Assembly: GCA_002839605.1 (NCBI GenBank)
Contig: PGYK01000005.1
Span: 62,001-126,000 of the forward strand
Direction: 5' to 3'
Length of the DNA: 64,000 bases
Source: Methanomicrobiales archaeon HGW-Methanomicrobiales-3
Lineage (GTDB): Archaea > Halobacteriota > Methanomicrobia > Methanomicrobiales > Methanospirillaceae
In this document: positions 51,696 to 60,035 of the stretch, in pieces
How the letters are laid out: the number at the start of each line of letters is the position of its first letter
Numbering within the stretch: the first letter of the stretch is position 1
Translations under genes and position numbers: made by a program
Notes under the pieces: generated by a model
What the model saw: the letters and a program-made list of their open reading frames with translations, nothing else
The model's database searches: none
Told to the model about the DNA's origin: nothing

Positions 51696-51974
51696 TTCCC
51701 CGTTCCCCGCGTTGCCTGAATATCTCACGTGGCCCGGGGTTATTGCCGGCCAGAAGAATATCCGCATTTGCCGGTTGCGGGAAAACATGGAATCATCTTC
51801 CATCACGGTAGAGATAATAACAGATCTTACCATCCCTGATCTTTTTATTGGAGACATGTGGAAAAACAGGGATTCCAGATTTTGTGTTCTGCCGCGTATG
51901 CCGGAGGGCACATGCTCCACCAGGGGCCGTTCCCGTGGTTGCAGGTGAAAATATGAAAGTTGCCGAGCCCCCGG

Positions 51975-52991
51975 TCAGTTCGGAGCCGCCCCGGAACGGG
52001 ATGCAAGGTACCGCTCCTCCCCTTCCATTGCTCTGGCTTCCCACGCCCCCACCGTCTCGTTGTAGAAAGCAAACTTTGGATTATAGACTATCCCGTTCGC
52101 GCCTTCCTTCAGGCCGGCAGCCACATTGCCGCCGGTGAAAGACCCGTTGAGATAGTCCGCGATCCCGGTGTACACCACCCGGTCCACCCGTTTGACCGCG
52201 GATGCCAGCACAATGTCCGGGCCGAGCGGTGACTGGTCGGAATCCGTGCCGATGATGTACCGCCCGGGCCCGTTCCGTGCAGCATCGAATCCCCCCATGT
52301 TGGAGAAACCTGCGCAGAGGTAGATCACGTCCGTCCCGTTCCGGTACATCCCTTCCGCAATCCGGCCTGCCTCGATCGGGTCAGTGAATCCGTCCGTGGA
52401 ATGTTCCCGCACGTAGGCCTGGTCAATCCGGATCGAGGAATTGACTGCACGGGCGCCGTCCGAGTATCCCAATAGGAAGAGATCGAGCACTTCCGACCGG
52501 GCCCCCATGAGAATCCCCACCCTTCCGGTCGCGGTCGCCGAGGCTGCAAGAGCGCCGGCAAGGTAACTGTCACCATAAGATACGATCTCGTAGGCCCGGA
52601 TGGATTCCGACCCGGCTTGTGGCTGGTCGATGGCAAGGAACCTGATATCCTCATGCTGCGCGGCGAGCTCGCGGTTGAGTTCCGCATACTGGTAGCCGAC
52701 CGTTATGATGAGGCCGGGTCTCTCTTCGGGAGACGAACGGTTCAGGATGCCCGGCAGGGTCTCACGATCGGCCGGTGTGAACTCCCGTGCCGTAAACGAA
52801 AAATCATCCTGTGCTGCGGCAAGCCCCTGGTACGCAGAATCGGTGTACGAGAGATCTCCTTTCTCCGACCCGTACACAATATACACCACCGGGACCGGGG
52901 ACTCCTGCGGTATCTGCGGCAGGACGAAAATCGCCGCGAGCAGGACTAGACCTGCAACAATCACGCCAAGGAGGAGGTATTTCGAGTCCAT
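51975..52991 (-). CDS. BMP-family binding protein, paralogue of 18840-19847
   Basis: A 338-aa exported protein. N-terminal helix 5-26; then VVYIVYGSEKGDLSYTDSAYQGLAAAQDDF, RPGLIITVGYQYAELN, RVGILMGARSEVLDLFLLGYSDGARA, DVIYLCAGFSNMGGFD and YIIGTDSDQSPLGPDIVLASAVKRVD. It is colinear with the BMP protein at 18840, the two sharing GSEKGDLSYTDSAY. It follows the three-cache lipoprotein by 24 nt in one operon. No transporter genes are nearby. Confidence 0.9.
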   Translation of the reverse strand: MDSKYLLLGVIVAGLVLLAAIFVLPQIPQESPVPVVYIVYGSEKGDLSYTDSAYQGLAAAQDDFSFTAREFTPADRETLPGILNRSSPEERPGLIITVGYQYAELNRELAAQHEDIRFLAIDQPQAGSESIRAYEIVSYGDSYLAGALAASATATGRVGILMGARSEVLDLFLLGYSDGARAVNSSIRIDQAYVREHSTDGFTDPIEAGRIAEGMYRNGTDVIYLCAGFSNMGGFDAARNGPGRYIIGTDSDQSPLGPDIVLASAVKRVDRVVYTGIADYLNGSFTGGNVAAGLKEGANGIVYNPKFAFYNETVGAWEARAMEGEERYLASRSGAAPN

Positions 52992-53015
52992 GATCTCGTA
53001 ACCCGGGTTGACGGG

Positions 53016-54368
53016 TCATCCCCGCAGCAGGACCGGGCCCGGCTCCAGGTACCGGCCGGCTCCGAGCAGCCATGTTCCGTCAACATCCGTGACGTAACTG
53101 ATCTTGAGCTGCGTTGTGTTGGTTGCAGGATTTACCGAGTAATACTCAACCATCCCTTCCCCGTTGCGGGCAGTGTCGATCATGGCCCGGATATGGTGCG
53201 AGCCCAGGGGATCGGTTGCATTGAGACGGTTCACGCCGATCTGGTCGGGACAGTACGGCCACGCGAGGGTGTTTCCCGCGTAATCGTTGGCGAAGATGTA
53301 GAGATCATCTTTGATAAACGAGCCATTCAGGTCATTGAATTCAGCAAGCGCCCGCTCTTTTGTGTTTGCAGTCGCAAACGATTTCGCGTCCGCGACAAAC
53401 TTCCGGAGATCCGGGTCGATGAGCCGGTCCTCGCTCGTGTAGATACCTGCCCCGATCCAGTACGTGTCGTCAACCGGGCGCACGTAACTCACCTTGTACC
53501 GCACGGTGAAATTTTCTGCCGGGTCCGGGTACTGGTACAGGAGATATCCCCCGCCCTCGCGGGCAAGCTGGATCTCGGTCCTGGTATAATACCTGCCGGA
53601 GCGGTCCTGCGTATTATAGAACGAAGTGCCGACCAGCTGCGGCTGGAAGGGCAGCGCGAGCGCGTTGCCATCATAGTCCAGCGCATAGATGTAGACATCT
53701 CCCCGGGTAAACCCGCCGGACGGGGTACCAAACGCTGCAAGTGCAGCATTCTTCCCGTTCATCTGTGCATAGGCTGCTGCAGAATCAACAAAATCTTTGA
53801 TCTCCTGCGTGGTTGCGGGCGCACCCTGCACCGGTGCAACCGCCGGTTCAGCAGGGCCATAATAGACACCGGAGCCGAGCCACCAGTCATCGTCAACTTT
53901 TGCCACGTACCCGAGTTTCTTCTCAACAGCATTGTTGTGTACCGGGTTCCTGTAATAGAACCAGACAAATCCGTCACCATCATTCACGGCATCAACGATT
54001 CCCTGCGCATACCGGTTGCCAAACGCGTCCAGCTCATCAATCCGGCTTGTGCCAATCTTCTCGGGGCTGAACGGGTGAGCAAGCGTAGTGCTGGCGAAAT
54101 CATACGCATAGATGTAGAGTTCGCCCCGGACAAAGGATCCTTTTGGATTGGAAAATTCGGCCAGCGCTGCGTCTTTCCCGTGGATTTTTGCATAGGCAAC
54201 CGCTTCATGGACAAACGCAACCAGGGTCTCGTTGGTGGTGCTATTGGTAAAAACCGGCTTTTCCGGTTGTACCGGCAGGGATGTGGACGCCGGTTCGGTA
54301 CACCCGGAAGAGAAGAGGAGTAACGCCAGGACGAGCAGGGCAAAGAGGGGGATGCGTGCCGGTTTCAT
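53016..54368 (-). CDS. Lipoprotein with three tandem sCache-like domains
   Basis: A 450-aa protein with a signal peptide and lipobox FSSGC (Cys near 23). There are three repeats of about 130 aa: FVHEAVAYAKIHGKDAALAEFSNPKG..., FVDSAAAYAQMNGKNAALAAFGTPSG... and FVADAKSFATANTKERALAEFNDLNG.... Each ends in a W(W/Y/L)LG(S/A)G(V/I/R)Y-like motif. Triplication of a ligand-binding module is unusual. It is followed by the BMP protein and probably forms a surface ligand-capture unit. The ATG at 54368 fits a TATA box 27 nt upstream; an in-frame ATG at 54386 is the alternative. Confidence 0.88.
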   Translation of the reverse strand: MKPARIPLFALLVLALLLFSSGCTEPASTSLPVQPEKPVFTNSTTNETLVAFVHEAVAYAKIHGKDAALAEFSNPKGSFVRGELYIYAYDFASTTLAHPFSPEKIGTSRIDELDAFGNRYAQGIVDAVNDGDGFVWFYYRNPVHNNAVEKKLGYVAKVDDDWWLGSGVYYGPAEPAVAPVQGAPATTQEIKDFVDSAAAYAQMNGKNAALAAFGTPSGGFTRGDVYIYALDYDGNALALPFQPQLVGTSFYNTQDRSGRYYTRTEIQLAREGGGYLLYQYPDPAENFTVRYKVSYVRPVDDTYWIGAGIYTSEDRLIDPDLRKFVADAKSFATANTKERALAEFNDLNGSFIKDDLYIFANDYAGNTLAWPYCPDQIGVNRLNATDPLGSHHIRAMIDTARNGEGMVEYYSVNPATNTTQLKISYVTDVDGTWLLGAGRYLEPGPVLLRG

Positions 54369-54390
54369 GACTACAGGATTGTCCATGATT

Positions 54391-54400
54391 GTTATTTAAC
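54391..54400 (-). promoter_or_regulatory. TATA box for the cache-BMP operon
   Basis: The sequence gttaaataac on the minus strand is centred 27 nt before the ATG at 54368. Confidence 0.55.
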
Positions 54401-54576
54401 CCGGATGTTTTTTGTATCCAATGGGGGACGGGGATCAGGAGCGGGAGTGCCGTACATTTCAGGTTTGGGGATCCAACCCCCGCACCAGCAATCTGCCAGG
54501 TATTATCGTCTGCGGTTTTTCCCCCACGGATTTTAGAAAAAAACCTTTATTACCCACCGGCCGGTAATCCTCCCGC

Positions 54577-54873
54577 ATGGAAAAGCCGGCAAAACGCAGG
54601 GCTGCAAAGAGAAAAACCCTCATCGATATGATCCCAAAATTGCTGGAATCAGCCTTAGCCGACAGCAGGGATTTTGTCCTCACTTTCGAGACGGATGAGG
54701 AGACGGGGAAACAGACCGTTCATGCCATGACCGGCACATTTGTCTCCCCCTGCATGCTCCGGAAACTGATAGGACAGGCTGAGTCGCAGAGGGATGAGGG
54801 CGCAACACTCATCAGCCGTAAGTGGGTGCCGGCAAGAACGGCAAAAACGTTTGACAGCACCAGTATCCGGTAG
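54577..54873 (+). CDS. Small basic hypothetical protein (98 aa)
   Basis: The basic N-terminus (MEKPAKRRAAKRKTLIDMIPKLLE) is followed by an alpha/beta segment (DFVLTFETDEETGKQTVHAMTGTFVSPCMLRKLIGQAESQRDEG). A TATA-like ctttatta lies about 30 nt upstream of the ATG. It is unrecognised; the composition could suit nucleic-acid binding. Confidence 0.55.
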   Translation: MEKPAKRRAAKRKTLIDMIPKLLESALADSRDFVLTFETDEETGKQTVHAMTGTFVSPCMLRKLIGQAESQRDEGATLISRKWVPARTAKTFDSTSIR

Positions 54874-54910
54874 CAGCATATCCCCACACTTTCACCCCAC
54901 CCCTCCCGCT

Positions 54911-54920
54911 TCTTAATACA
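54911..54920 (+). promoter_or_regulatory. TATA box for the 55-aa zinc-ribbon gene
   Basis: The sequence tcttaataca is centred 27 nt before the ATG at 54943. Confidence 0.45.
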
Positions 54921-54942
54921 GGGCCCTGTCACTCTTTTGATC

Positions 54943-55110
54943 ATGGAATGCCAGTACACCAGCTGCCGCATGACCTGCCACCGGTGCAGTCATGCATGGA
55001 CCTACATGGGAACCCGCCTTTATTCGCTCACGCGATCCCGCCGCCCGGTCAAAGTGCCGTGCCCCCGCTGTCACGCAAAAGTCATAATGGACACAAAAGA
55101 GGCTGTCTGA
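54943..55110 (+). CDS. Small zinc-ribbon protein (55 aa)
   Basis: Found by direct reading. It starts MECQYTSCRMTCHRCSHAWTY and contains, 27 residues after CHRC, the second knuckle CPRCHAKV. Two CxxC pairs with basic residues between them (SLTRSRRPVK) make a zinc ribbon very likely. A TATA box gives leaderless expression. It is probably an RNA- or DNA-binding accessory protein; the family is not recognised. Confidence 0.68.
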   Translation: MECQYTSCRMTCHRCSHAWTYMGTRLYSLTRSRRPVKVPCPRCHAKVIMDTKEAV

Positions 55111-55122
55111 TCCCGGGGGCAG

Positions 55123-56856
55123 TTACGCACGGGTTCCGGCAACAATGTGGTACTGCCTTTCAGGAACCCGGATCTCGAACCGGACACCGATGCCCGGAAC
55201 CCCCGTTTCCCTGATGGAGAGCCCGGTGATCTCGAGGATCTCGCGGGCAAGGAAGAGACCAAGACCCGTGTGTGTCCCAAAACCCCGGTCAAAGATCTTC
55301 TGTTTGGTCCCGGGCGGCACCCCCACGCCATTATCTTCGTACAGGATCGTAATCCCGTCTGCCGTCTTCTCGTACCGGATGCTGATCGTGGTCACATGGC
55401 CACCGTGCTGGATCGAGTTGTCAACAAGGTTGTAAAAGACGCGCTCGAGCAGCGGGTCGCCAAACACCTCGATGTCTTCTTTTAACGGGATGAAGGTTAT
55501 CGCATACGTTCCCATGACCGGGAGCAGGTGGTTGAAGATCTCTGAAATGCTCATCCACTGCGGGGCTTTTGCCCCGAGGGTTTCGTAATCCCGTGCAAAC
55601 TCGATCTGGTGCCGGATGTTCTCGACCGCATTCTCCTGCACCCGGATAAGTTCCCGGGTCGCGGGATCCTGTACCGTATCTTTGAAGGTATCGATATTGA
55701 GGAGGAGCACCGTCACCTGGTTGAGGATATCGTGCCGGGTGATGCTGGAGAGGAGGTTGATCTTCTTCCGGGCGAGATCGAGGGCGTTCTCGGCCAGCTT
55801 CTGGCTCGTGATGTCCCGGATCATGATGATGCGCCCCTTCACCTCGTTCTCCCGCGAGAGGATGGGGCTGCACCGCAACTCGAAATGGCAGGGTCTGCCA
55901 TCGATTTTTCGTTCCATCTCGTGGATCTGTTCTGCCCGCAGGTCTGCGGTAACGGGAAAGACCGCCTCATTGCCGGGGCAGGGGAACAGGGTTTCAACCG
56001 GAACACCCACCGCCTGTCTGAAGGAGATCCCAAGAATCCTCTCGGCCGGGGCATTGAGGCTGGTGATGCGGTTCTGGACATCGAGGACGATCATGCCATC
56101 ACTCAGGTTGGCAAGGACCTGGTCCTGCGCCATGGGGGTGATATCGAGGAGCTGGTACCGCACCATCCCGATAAGGACCGCAAAACCCGAGATCAGGAAG
56201 GCAAGGGGCGTTGGATCGATGACGATGACGTGAACCTGCCTGACCGCATAGGCGATGTTGACAAAGAACGGGATGAGAACGGCAACCAGGATCGCCATCA
56301 TCTGGCCCCGGTACAGGCCGGACGCGAACACGAACCGCTGGAGGATTATCATGATGGCGATGTAGATGATCAGGTACGCGTACACGACATTGAACCAGAA
56401 GAACGGACCATACGAGATGTCCGCGTACACGAGGCTGCCGACAGCCTGTTCGGTAACCGAAGAGTAAAAGAGGTGATGGAAGGGGTTGGTTGCAACGAGC
56501 ACGACGCTGGTTACCGGAACCACAAAGAGGAGGAGGAGGTTGTGGGGGGTGATCCAGTGCTCCCGGCCGGAGTATTCAAAGGAGAAGAGGAGCCAGGCTA
56601 CCGGGACGGTAACGATTCCCGGGTACTGGAGCATGACTGCCAGCATCTGGGTGGCGAGATCGGCGCTGGCAACTTCAAATGCAGCCCCGAATGACCAGAT
56701 GGCAACCGCCAGCATCAGGAGGGCAAACGATTTTGCGCCAACATACGAGCGGTTCCGCCACCCGGTGGCTGCAAGGATGAGCGTGATACACCCGCAGGTT
56801 AAAAAGGGGATGAAATACGGAGAATACTGCCAGATCATCAGGATGCTCCCGGGCAT
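55123..56856 (-). CDS. Sensor histidine kinase with 7TM N-terminus and PAS domain
   Basis: A 577-aa protein. The first about 235 residues hold seven membrane helices of the histidine-kinase 7TM type (HisKA_7TM). A PAS domain (LANLSDGMIVLDVQNRITSLNAPAERILG) runs to about 355. The phospho-acceptor His375 lies in SSITRHDILNQVTVLLLNIDTFKD, the methanogen-type H box. The HATPase has YNLVDNSIQHGG (N box), EDNGVGVPPGTKQKIFDRGFGTHTGLGLFL (G1/F/G2). The protein is complete. No response regulator is adjacent, so it is an orphan kinase. Confidence 0.93.
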   Translation of the reverse strand: MPGSILMIWQYSPYFIPFLTCGCITLILAATGWRNRSYVGAKSFALLMLAVAIWSFGAAFEVASADLATQMLAVMLQYPGIVTVPVAWLLFSFEYSGREHWITPHNLLLLFVVPVTSVVLVATNPFHHLFYSSVTEQAVGSLVYADISYGPFFWFNVVYAYLIIYIAIMIILQRFVFASGLYRGQMMAILVAVLIPFFVNIAYAVRQVHVIVIDPTPLAFLISGFAVLIGMVRYQLLDITPMAQDQVLANLSDGMIVLDVQNRITSLNAPAERILGISFRQAVGVPVETLFPCPGNEAVFPVTADLRAEQIHEMERKIDGRPCHFELRCSPILSRENEVKGRIIMIRDITSQKLAENALDLARKKINLLSSITRHDILNQVTVLLLNIDTFKDTVQDPATRELIRVQENAVENIRHQIEFARDYETLGAKAPQWMSISEIFNHLLPVMGTYAITFIPLKEDIEVFGDPLLERVFYNLVDNSIQHGGHVTTISIRYEKTADGITILYEDNGVGVPPGTKQKIFDRGFGTHTGLGLFLAREILEITGLSIRETGVPGIGVRFEIRVPERQYHIVAGTRA

Positions 56857-57034
56857 CCGGTATCAGTCCCTGCCTGCATACCGCACCTGCAGGAAGACCG
56901 GAAGACCGGAAGAACGCTCATTACGCTTCTGTTTGTGTCCTGCTTATGAATAAACGCTTTCTCTGCAACCGGTTTCGCATACTCGCGTAAAAAAACGCAG
57001 AAGGAAAAGGGCCAGGCTGGAATTGCCGGCCTGC

Positions 57035-57487
57035 TCACCGCTCGATCTGCCGGATATGCTCATCGGTCTTTTTGGCGAGTTCGCTCTTGCCCTGGAGGCG
57101 CGAGACATCGGAGATAGCTTCGAGGACATGGACTGACTCTTCCAGAAACGAGAGAACATCCATGGGGAAGAGCTCGATCCCGTATTCATCGAGCAGGGCT
57201 GCCGAGATCTGCCGATGGTCGAGCCCGTTCTCGCGGAGCTCTAAAACTTTTTTGGCAAACTTCTTCTCCGGGCAGCCACAGAGCGGGGAGTCGCGGCACT
57301 CGCAGCGGAGGAAATCATTGAAAAATGCAAGGATCTGTTCCCGCACATGATAATCAAGGACATCGTAATTGATGCGCGAGCAGAGGGTCTCGAGCATGTT
57401 TCCGCTAAAGGCCAGCTCGGGAAGGCGATAGCCGGCGAGACGTTCAATTTTTTTTGCGTGTCGGAAACGTGCCCGGTCAGCGATCAA
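57035..57487 (-). CDS. DUF5814-like cysteine-cluster protein
   Basis: A 150-aa protein resembling the C-terminal DUF5814 region of some methanogen helicases. It has DYHVREQILAFFNDFLRCECRDSPLCGCPEKKFAKKVLELRENGLDHRQISAALLDEYGIELF. The CxCx5CxC cluster may bind metal. Here it is stand-alone. The TTG start overlaps the DUF2150 stop by 4 nt. Function is unknown. Confidence 0.72.
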   Translation of the reverse strand: MIADRARFRHAKKIERLAGYRLPELAFSGNMLETLCSRINYDVLDYHVREQILAFFNDFLRCECRDSPLCGCPEKKFAKKVLELRENGLDHRQISAALLDEYGIELFPMDVLSFLEESVHVLEAISDVSRLQGKSELAKKTDEHIRQIER

Positions 57488-58116
57488 TCGTCGTCCCCGG
57501 TGCTCTCGTCAAAGTTCTTGAGCGAGGTCATTGCCTCGTTCATCCGCTCGCACTCGATGAGCCATTCATCAAAGAGGGTGGGGTTCTCGAGATCGTCTTT
57601 GACATATTTCCCGCAGCAGGCGGCACCGTCAATGACCGCAGCAGCGATATTGGATGCGGTCTCAAGGGCAAGTTCCATGTCCTTCTCGATCTGGGCCTTG
57701 CCGGTCTTGACCAGCGTCTTGATGTCCTTATCGAACTCGCCGCTTAAGTATTTCCGGCAACCGCCGAAGAGCACAAGTTTGGGCAGCTGGAGGATCTGGA
57801 CAATCTCTTCAAGGTCGCCCTTGGGGGTGGAGGTCATGACGATTGCTTCCACGGCGGCCATCTTGTCGAGGGCTTCATTGGCCGAGAACCGTTTGTTCTG
57901 GTAGAGCTTGATGATCTTTAAGACCTCGATGGTGATATCAACGGAGAATCCGTCAAGGATCCGGAATCCTTCGGGAAGTTCCTCGCTTGTTGGTTCAACC
58001 TCAAAACTCGCTTCAGACAGGGTCTTTAACCAGTTGTCCCAGCGTTCCTGGTTGTAAAAGATATAGAATAACTTGAGCGGTTCTTCTGCAGCTTTCTTTG
58101 TCGCCTTCTTCGCCAT
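57484..58116 (-). CDS. DUF2150-family protein
   Basis: A 210-aa protein. The N-terminus MAKKATKKAAEEPLKLFYIFYNQERWDNWLKTL and the core ALDKMAAVEAIVMTSTPKGDLEEIVQILQLPKLVLFGGCRKYLSGEFD match DUF2150, a family confined to archaea and mostly to methanogens. It is cytosolic and acidic, with a CC pair (DGAACCGKYV). It is coupled to the DUF5814-like gene and divergent from thiI. Function is unknown. Confidence 0.85.
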   Translation of the reverse strand: MAKKATKKAAEEPLKLFYIFYNQERWDNWLKTLSEASFEVEPTSEELPEGFRILDGFSVDITIEVLKIIKLYQNKRFSANEALDKMAAVEAIVMTSTPKGDLEEIVQILQLPKLVLFGGCRKYLSGEFDKDIKTLVKTGKAQIEKDMELALETASNIAAAVIDGAACCGKYVKDDLENPTLFDEWLIECERMNEAMTSLKNFDESTGDDD

Positions 58117-58313
58117 TTCAGTACAGTATTCCCTCCCGTGATTAAATGATTTCGTTAGAACGGAGAAATGATGGTCGTGGATAAAAAAAGGTATTGCCCG
58201 AAGTTTTTTAAAAAACGGCCGGCATCGCATCCGGTTTTTAAAAATAATGCGTGGGACAAACACCTGCACCCACGAACGGTTATCACCCATGAATGGCAAT
58301 ATCTGAACGAACT

Positions 58314-59540
58314 ATGGCAGATCCAGAAGTCGATCCCGTGCAGGAAACGCTCGTGATGGCACGGTACGGGGAGCTCTTCTTAAAGAGCGAGCCGGTGAAG
58401 CGCCATTTTATCGGGTTGCTCCTGCGAAATATCCGAAAAGCGCTCGCAGCATCCGGCCGGGAATGCCGGTTCGAGACGCCACGCGGGAGGATCCTCATCT
58501 ACGGGAGCGAGCCTGCGCACGTTGCCAAGATCGTATCGCGGATCTTCGGCATTGTGGATGTCAGTATCTGCCACCGCACGACAACAGAGATCGCGGATCT
58601 CTGTGCTGTCGCCCTTCCGCTGGCACAGGTGCGGCTCCATGCCGGGATGAGCTTTGCAGTCCGGGGAAAACGCCAGCACAAGACCGGCATGAACAGCCAG
58701 GAGCTGGGTATGGAAGTCGGATCGCATATCTACGACAACATCCCGGGCCTCACCGTGGATCTCGACACGCCGGACTACGAGATCTTCATCGAGGTCCGGG
58801 ACTTCGGGGGGCTGGTCTATGACCGGCGTATCCCAGGGCCGGGGGGCCTCCCGTGGGGCACGCAGGGACGGGCACTCGTCCTCCTCTCTGCGGGTATCGA
58901 CTCACCGGTCGCCTCGTGGCTTGCCATGAAACGGGGCTGCGAGATCACGCACCTGTTCCTTGATGCCGGGAGGTGGGCAGGAGCCGATGTTACCGCTGCC
59001 GCGATTGACAACCACCGGAAACTCTCGGTCTGGTGTGCCGGAAACCCGCTCTCCCTGGTCATTGCCAGAAACGAAGCATTGTTTGACCGGATGAGCCACA
59101 AAAAAGTCCCCCCGCGGTACCGGTGCGTTCTCTGCAAACGGTTCATGCTGAGGATGGCGGCCCGGATGATGAAGCACGAAGGGGCGCTTGCAGTGATGAC
59201 GGGTGAGAACCTCGGGCAGGTGGCTTCCCAGACTCTTGCAAACCTCGGCGTTATTGCAAACGGCATTAACGTCCCCATCCTCCACCCGCTCATTACCTAT
59301 GACAAGGAAGAGACGATCACCATTGCCCGGCGGATCGGCACGTTTGATGCAACCCCGGGCGATCTCGCCTGCCGGGCAGTCCCGAAGATGCCGGCAACCG
59401 CTGCGGTGCTTGAGGAGATCTGCGCACTGGAGGAGCAGATCGGCGTTGAAGAACTTGCCGCGGCGGCCTGCACAAACCTGAGGTTCGTGACCGCACTGGA
59501 TGGCCGGATCACGGCTGACAGTGCAGAGTTACCGCAGTAG
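58314..59540 (+). CDS. thiI: tRNA 4-thiouridine synthase ThiI
   Basis: A 408-aa protein that adenylates and thiolates U8 of tRNA. A NFLD-THUMP region (residues about 15-165; MARYGELFLKSEPVKRHF, GMSFAVRGKRQHKTGMNSQELGMEVGSHIYD) precedes the PP-loop (LSAGIDSPVASWLAMKRGCEI) and RYRCVLCKRFMLRMA. There is no rhodanese domain, as usual in methanogens where sulfide may be the donor. Starts at 58293, 58314 and 58356 are in frame; 58314 is a middle choice. Confidence 0.92.
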   Translation: MADPEVDPVQETLVMARYGELFLKSEPVKRHFIGLLLRNIRKALAASGRECRFETPRGRILIYGSEPAHVAKIVSRIFGIVDVSICHRTTTEIADLCAVALPLAQVRLHAGMSFAVRGKRQHKTGMNSQELGMEVGSHIYDNIPGLTVDLDTPDYEIFIEVRDFGGLVYDRRIPGPGGLPWGTQGRALVLLSAGIDSPVASWLAMKRGCEITHLFLDAGRWAGADVTAAAIDNHRKLSVWCAGNPLSLVIARNEALFDRMSHKKVPPRYRCVLCKRFMLRMAARMMKHEGALAVMTGENLGQVASQTLANLGVIANGINVPILHPLITYDKEETITIARRIGTFDATPGDLACRAVPKMPATAAVLEEICALEEQIGVEELAAAACTNLRFVTALDGRITADSAELPQ

Positions 59541-59565
59541 ATCGGGCAGGAGGGGCTGGTTCTGA

Positions 59566-59779
59566 TGAGACCATCGGATTTGCTCCCGTTATATCCGCCT
59601 CCACGAGACCGGAGAACGAAAAAGATCGCATTGACCTTGCTTTCGATCTCCCCGGGTGCTGCACGGTCTGTCCCCATAAGTGCAGAGTTGACCGGCAAAA
59701 GGATGAGCGGGGGTTCTGTAAGACCGGTATTTTGCCGGTGATTGCAGGTTTCGTCCCGCACTTTGGCGAGGAGCCGCCG
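59566..59779 (+). pseudogene. N-terminal remnant of a PflX-like radical SAM protein
   Basis: The plus-strand frame reads ...RIDLAFDLPGCCTVCPHKC, then RVDRQKDERGFCKTGILPVI and AGFVPHFGEEPP, ending at 59779. This matches the N-terminus of COG1313 (PflX-like) proteins, CxLCPRxCxVxR...GxCG...HFGEEPP. The radical-SAM CxxxCxxC core that should follow is absent. The sequence passes directly into a dispersed repeat at about 59795. There is no clear start codon. Confidence 0.72.
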
Positions 59780-59794
59780 ACAAAAAAGGGCGCC

Positions 59795-59950
59795 TGTCCG
59801 GCTGCTTCAATTACTGGTTTCACGAACCAGAAATTGCCCCGCCGTACTCCGCGAGGGGGCCAGAATCAGTTATGCTAAAAAGAAATCCCCCGTGTAGCGT
59901 TTTTCATACTTTGGGTGTGAACTCCCGTTCATGCTCGGTTTACAGAACAT
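59795..59950 (-). repeat. Shortened type A dispersed repeat
   Basis: It holds gcttcaattactgg, attgccccgccgt, ccgcgaggggg and gcgtttttcatactttgggtg, then hairpin H (tgaac-tccc-gttca, 59918-59931). The GC cruciform is lost. It abuts the broken PflX-like frame. Confidence 0.65.
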
Positions 59951-60002
59951 TTTTTGAGGCACCTGGTTCCATTTTTTGCTGCATGGGCCTGGTGCAGCAA
60001 TT

Positions 60003-60014
60003 CTATTATATACC
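60003..60014 (+). promoter_or_regulatory. TATA box for the RHH-like gene
   Basis: The sequence ctattatatacc is centred 27 nt before the ATG at 60036. Confidence 0.55.
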
Positions 60015-60035
60015 ATTGGAAAGTAACCCGATGGT

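Noticed and set aside
55609-56694. 361-codon forward frame inside the histidine kinase gene
   Set aside because: It is antisense to a kinase whose motifs are all intact; the product is His/Asp/Glu-rich, typical of the complement of a real gene.
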